NCBI GenBank assembly: GCA_964459805.1
Contig: CAYWOD010000188.1
Span: 1 to 7,351, forward strand
Length of the DNA stretch: 7,351 nucleotides
Reading direction: 5' to 3'
Source of the DNA: DAOVRL01 sp964459805
GTDB taxonomy: Bacteria; Planctomycetota; Phycisphaerae; Sedimentisphaerales; Anaerobacaceae
Of this stretch, positions 6,065-7,351 are shown piece by piece. The translations under genes and the position numbers were made by a program. The notes beneath the pieces are model-generated. The model was given only the letters and a program-made list of their open reading frames with translations, was not told the origin of the DNA and ran no database searches. How positions within the stretch are numbered: the first letter of the stretch is position 1; each line of letters starts with the position of its first letter.

Positions 6065-6087
6065 CTGTTGCAAATGCTGTTGCAAAT
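6065..6087 (+). repeat. Second arm-type repeat family, pair B
   Basis: CTGTTGCAAAT occurs at 6065-6075 and again at 6077-6087, a 12-base period. The CTGTTG core is inverted relative to pair A, so the two pairs face each other across 13 bases. They are candidate arm sites of a different integrase, one that targets tRNA-Phe. Confidence 0.5.
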
Positions 6088-6312
6088 CGCCGGTTCGGAT
6101 TGCCCCTTTCTTTGCCTTATGCTCTTTCGGAGGAACAGAGATTTGCCTGCTTTCGCGAGTTTGGACAGGCCGCGAAATCCGTAGAACATATCCTTGTACT
6201 AAGAGCGCTCATTTTAGACGCCTGGAATAAGGGGATGGAGACAGTAGTGAGCCTAATTGAATGCGGCACTCATGCTATAGCAGTCGGTCGGTCGGCCCTA
6301 TTCTCAATTATG

Positions 6313-7005
6313 TCATGTGCCATGGCCTAAAACATCCATTACATTCTTGTGTAGCGGATCGGCAAGCTGCTTTCTCACCTTGCCTTGCCATCTTCGAGGC
6401 ATTGTGCCAAATGCTTTCCTTATTGAATCGTCTTCTCCCTTATCCATAAGAGCTTCCAGCACTCTCATCGCTGCTTCCTTGTCTTTGGCCTGTTTCGCAT
6501 GACCGGCCCTTCTAGTCAGAACAACCAGTTTATGCAATGCAAAATGGGCTGGGTGTGGCAGCCTTACTGAGACCTCCTCAACCTTCATAGTGATTGTATC
6601 TTGAGCGAGAAATTCCAGAAATCGCAGTGCCTGAGCATTCAAGCCCAGTTTAGGCAGGGGATATGGCTTGTCGGAGGCTCTGCCCCGCTCGGGAACAAGA
6701 AACTCTACTATCAGCTCTGGGTGCTCCATTCTGATGTACCCTTCTGAGCCGGTGAAACCAACGACGAATCCAAGGTCCTTTAACAGTTCCGCAACGTCAG
6801 CTTCTGCTTTGGCAGCTGAAGGCGTTGGAATTAGCAGGTCCATATCCCGGGTTTTCAGAGATGCGATATACCGGATCCTCGGGCCAAAGAAGTCTTTGTA
6901 GAAGAGCGTACACCAGCTTCCAACAAGAACAACGTCTTTCAGGACGCCGGCCTTATCCAATCGCCTCAAAACTTCGACACACAATTCATACTGACTCTTT
7001 GCCAC
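6313..7005 (-). CDS. Nucleotidyltransferase-fold protein (GSU2403/NTP_transf_8-like)
   Basis: A 230-residue protein with the signature of the polymerase-beta-like nucleotidyltransferase fold. A GS pair occurs at 29-30 (VVLVGSW), a D-x-D pair at Asp54 and Asp56 (LKTRDMDLLIP), and a probable third acidic residue Glu101 in LIVEFLVPERGR. The later HPAHFALHKLVVLTRR segment (about 151-166) followed by a Lys-rich helix resembles the C-terminal part of the GSU2403/PF12281-type proteins. All three metal-binding acids seem present, so it may transfer a nucleotide to an RNA or protein target; the substrate is unknown. The start is GTG at 7005, with GAGGA (7019-7015) nine bases before it. Its first 20 bases overlap the end of the upstream 108-codon gene, so the two are probably translationally coupled. 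A toxin-antitoxin or abortive-infection role is inferred from the fold, the pairing and the mobile context. A chromosomal housekeeping role is not excluded. Confidence 0.72.
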   Translation of the reverse strand: MAKSQYELCVEVLRRLDKAGVLKDVVLVGSWCTLFYKDFFGPRIRYIASLKTRDMDLLIPTPSAAKAEADVAELLKDLGFVVGFTGSEGYIRMEHPELIVEFLVPERGRASDKPYPLPKLGLNAQALRFLEFLAQDTITMKVEEVSVRLPHPAHFALHKLVVLTRRAGHAKQAKDKEAAMRVLEALMDKGEDDSIRKAFGTMPRRWQGKVRKQLADPLHKNVMDVLGHGT

Positions 7006-7312
7006 GCAGCGCAGTCCTCAGAAATTTGATTTGCTTTTTTACCTCAGAAAGTAGTTTCCGGTATTTGGCCCTGTACTTCTTGGCCTCCTCGTATTCTTGG
7101 ACTTCCTTATCAGAGAGTTTACCTTTGTATATGAACCTGCCCTTGCCGTTTTCCCTAACCTGCAGATAGTAATACTCGTGGCCTTTGATCTTCTTCTTCA
7201 CGAGGCTGCCCTTGGGCAGCTTGGCAAGCTCCCTCGCGTAGCTCTTCTTCATTGCCAGCGAATTGGCAAGCTCTTCTTTTAGAACGCTCTTTATGACTTG
7301 TCGAGTAGACAT
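6986..7312 (-). CDS. Small basic conserved-type protein, partner of the nucleotidyltransferase
   Basis: A 108-residue, strongly Lys/Arg-rich protein without signal peptide or membrane segment. Residues 1-30 are predicted helix. Residues 33-64 (LPKGSLVKKKIKGHEYYYLQVRENGKGRFIYKG) look like three beta strands, and 66-103 a charged helix or coiled coil. The plan 'kGsl..k..kg..YYYL..r.nGK.r..Y.gk' followed by a long helix recalls small DUF6788-like proteins, a resemblance I judge by eye. The ATG has a strong ribosome binding site, GAGGAG (7326-7321), eight bases upstream, so the start is well supported. Its stop lies 20 bases inside the nucleotidyltransferase gene. A nucleic-acid-binding antitoxin or regulator is a reasonable guess from basic charge, size and first position in the operon, but no function can be assigned. 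Confidence 0.75.
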   Translation of the reverse strand: MSTRQVIKSVLKEELANSLAMKKSYARELAKLPKGSLVKKKIKGHEYYYLQVRENGKGRFIYKGKLSDKEVQEYEEAKKYRAKYRKLLSEVKKQIKFLRTALRGKESV

Positions 7313-7351
7313 AATATGGTCTCCTCATTTAGGTTTAGTTTGTATTCCCTG
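7313..7351 (-). promoter_or_regulatory. Upstream region of the two-gene operon with strong ribosome binding site
   Basis: On the minus strand GAGGAG (7326-7321) precedes the ATG at 7312 by eight bases. The remaining 25 bases are A/T-rich, but a complete -35/-10 pair cannot be recognised before the sequence ends. Confidence 0.6.

Larger units (their letters stand above)
5869..6312. other. Gene-poor junction with tRNA-Phe half and second repeat family
   Basis: No convincing gene in these 444 bases. It contains a small hairpin GGTAT-TCTT-ATACC just after the integrase stop (5870-5883, no T tract), the tRNA-Phe 3' half (5909-5953) and repeat pairs at 6030-6051 and 6065-6087. The remainder to 6312 shows only a short GTCG-type tandem near 6284-6296. 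An 89-codon open frame (6061-6330, plus) begins inside the repeats and runs into the end of the opposite gene; it resembles nothing known to me and is not called. Confidence 0.6.

Noticed and set aside
6061..6330. Plus-strand open frame of 89 codons
   Set aside because: It starts inside the CTGTTGCAAAT repeats, has no ribosome binding site before its ATG, overlaps the end of the opposite nucleotidyltransferase gene and looks like no known protein.

Overview
The window looks like a chromosomal piece of a planctomycete, probably the Phycisphaerae/Sedimentisphaerales group. The best clue is a stand-alone pseudopilin-like protein with a methylation leader and a C-terminal HDG...NGLFMDFS...LW tail, a type very abundant in that group. 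The tyrosine integrase is also of a style common in Planctomycetes. This assignment is inference from protein style, not from a marker gene.

Layout. Positions 1-2135 (minus strand) are core: complete ligA (NAD-dependent DNA ligase), followed one base later by the start of ribD (riboflavin biosynthesis), which runs off the window. Positions 2303-3055 (minus) hold the pseudopilin-like gene with its own promoter. From about 3190 rightward the window becomes accessory: an internally deleted, truncated IS110-family transposase (3191-3733), a roughly 800-base non-coding stretch rich in palindromes and short repeats, and a complete tyrosine recombinase (4573-5868, plus). Then follows a gene-poor stretch and a minus-strand two-gene operon (7312 to 6313) of a small basic protein and a nucleotidyltransferase-fold protein, a possible toxin-antitoxin or defence cargo.

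The main point of interest is the recombination architecture. The integrase sits between two different tRNA 3' halves on the same strand: a tRNA-Asn(GTT) half at 4319-4360, broken at the anticodon loop, and a tRNA-Phe(GAA) half at 5909-5953. Neither has its 5' half nearby, so both look like att scars or att sites. Around the Asn half there are five copies of an 11-base motif (ATTCTGCRTAR), on both sides of it, as in an attP with two arms. Two of these copies fill the spacer of the likely integrase promoter, which suggests that integrase represses its own gene. Right of the Phe half there is an unrelated set of 11/12-base repeats containing CTGTTG, suggesting a second element with another integrase. 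The region is best read as a mosaic of at least two tRNA-targeting elements accumulated beside core genes, with the nucleotidyltransferase pair as cargo of the right-hand element.
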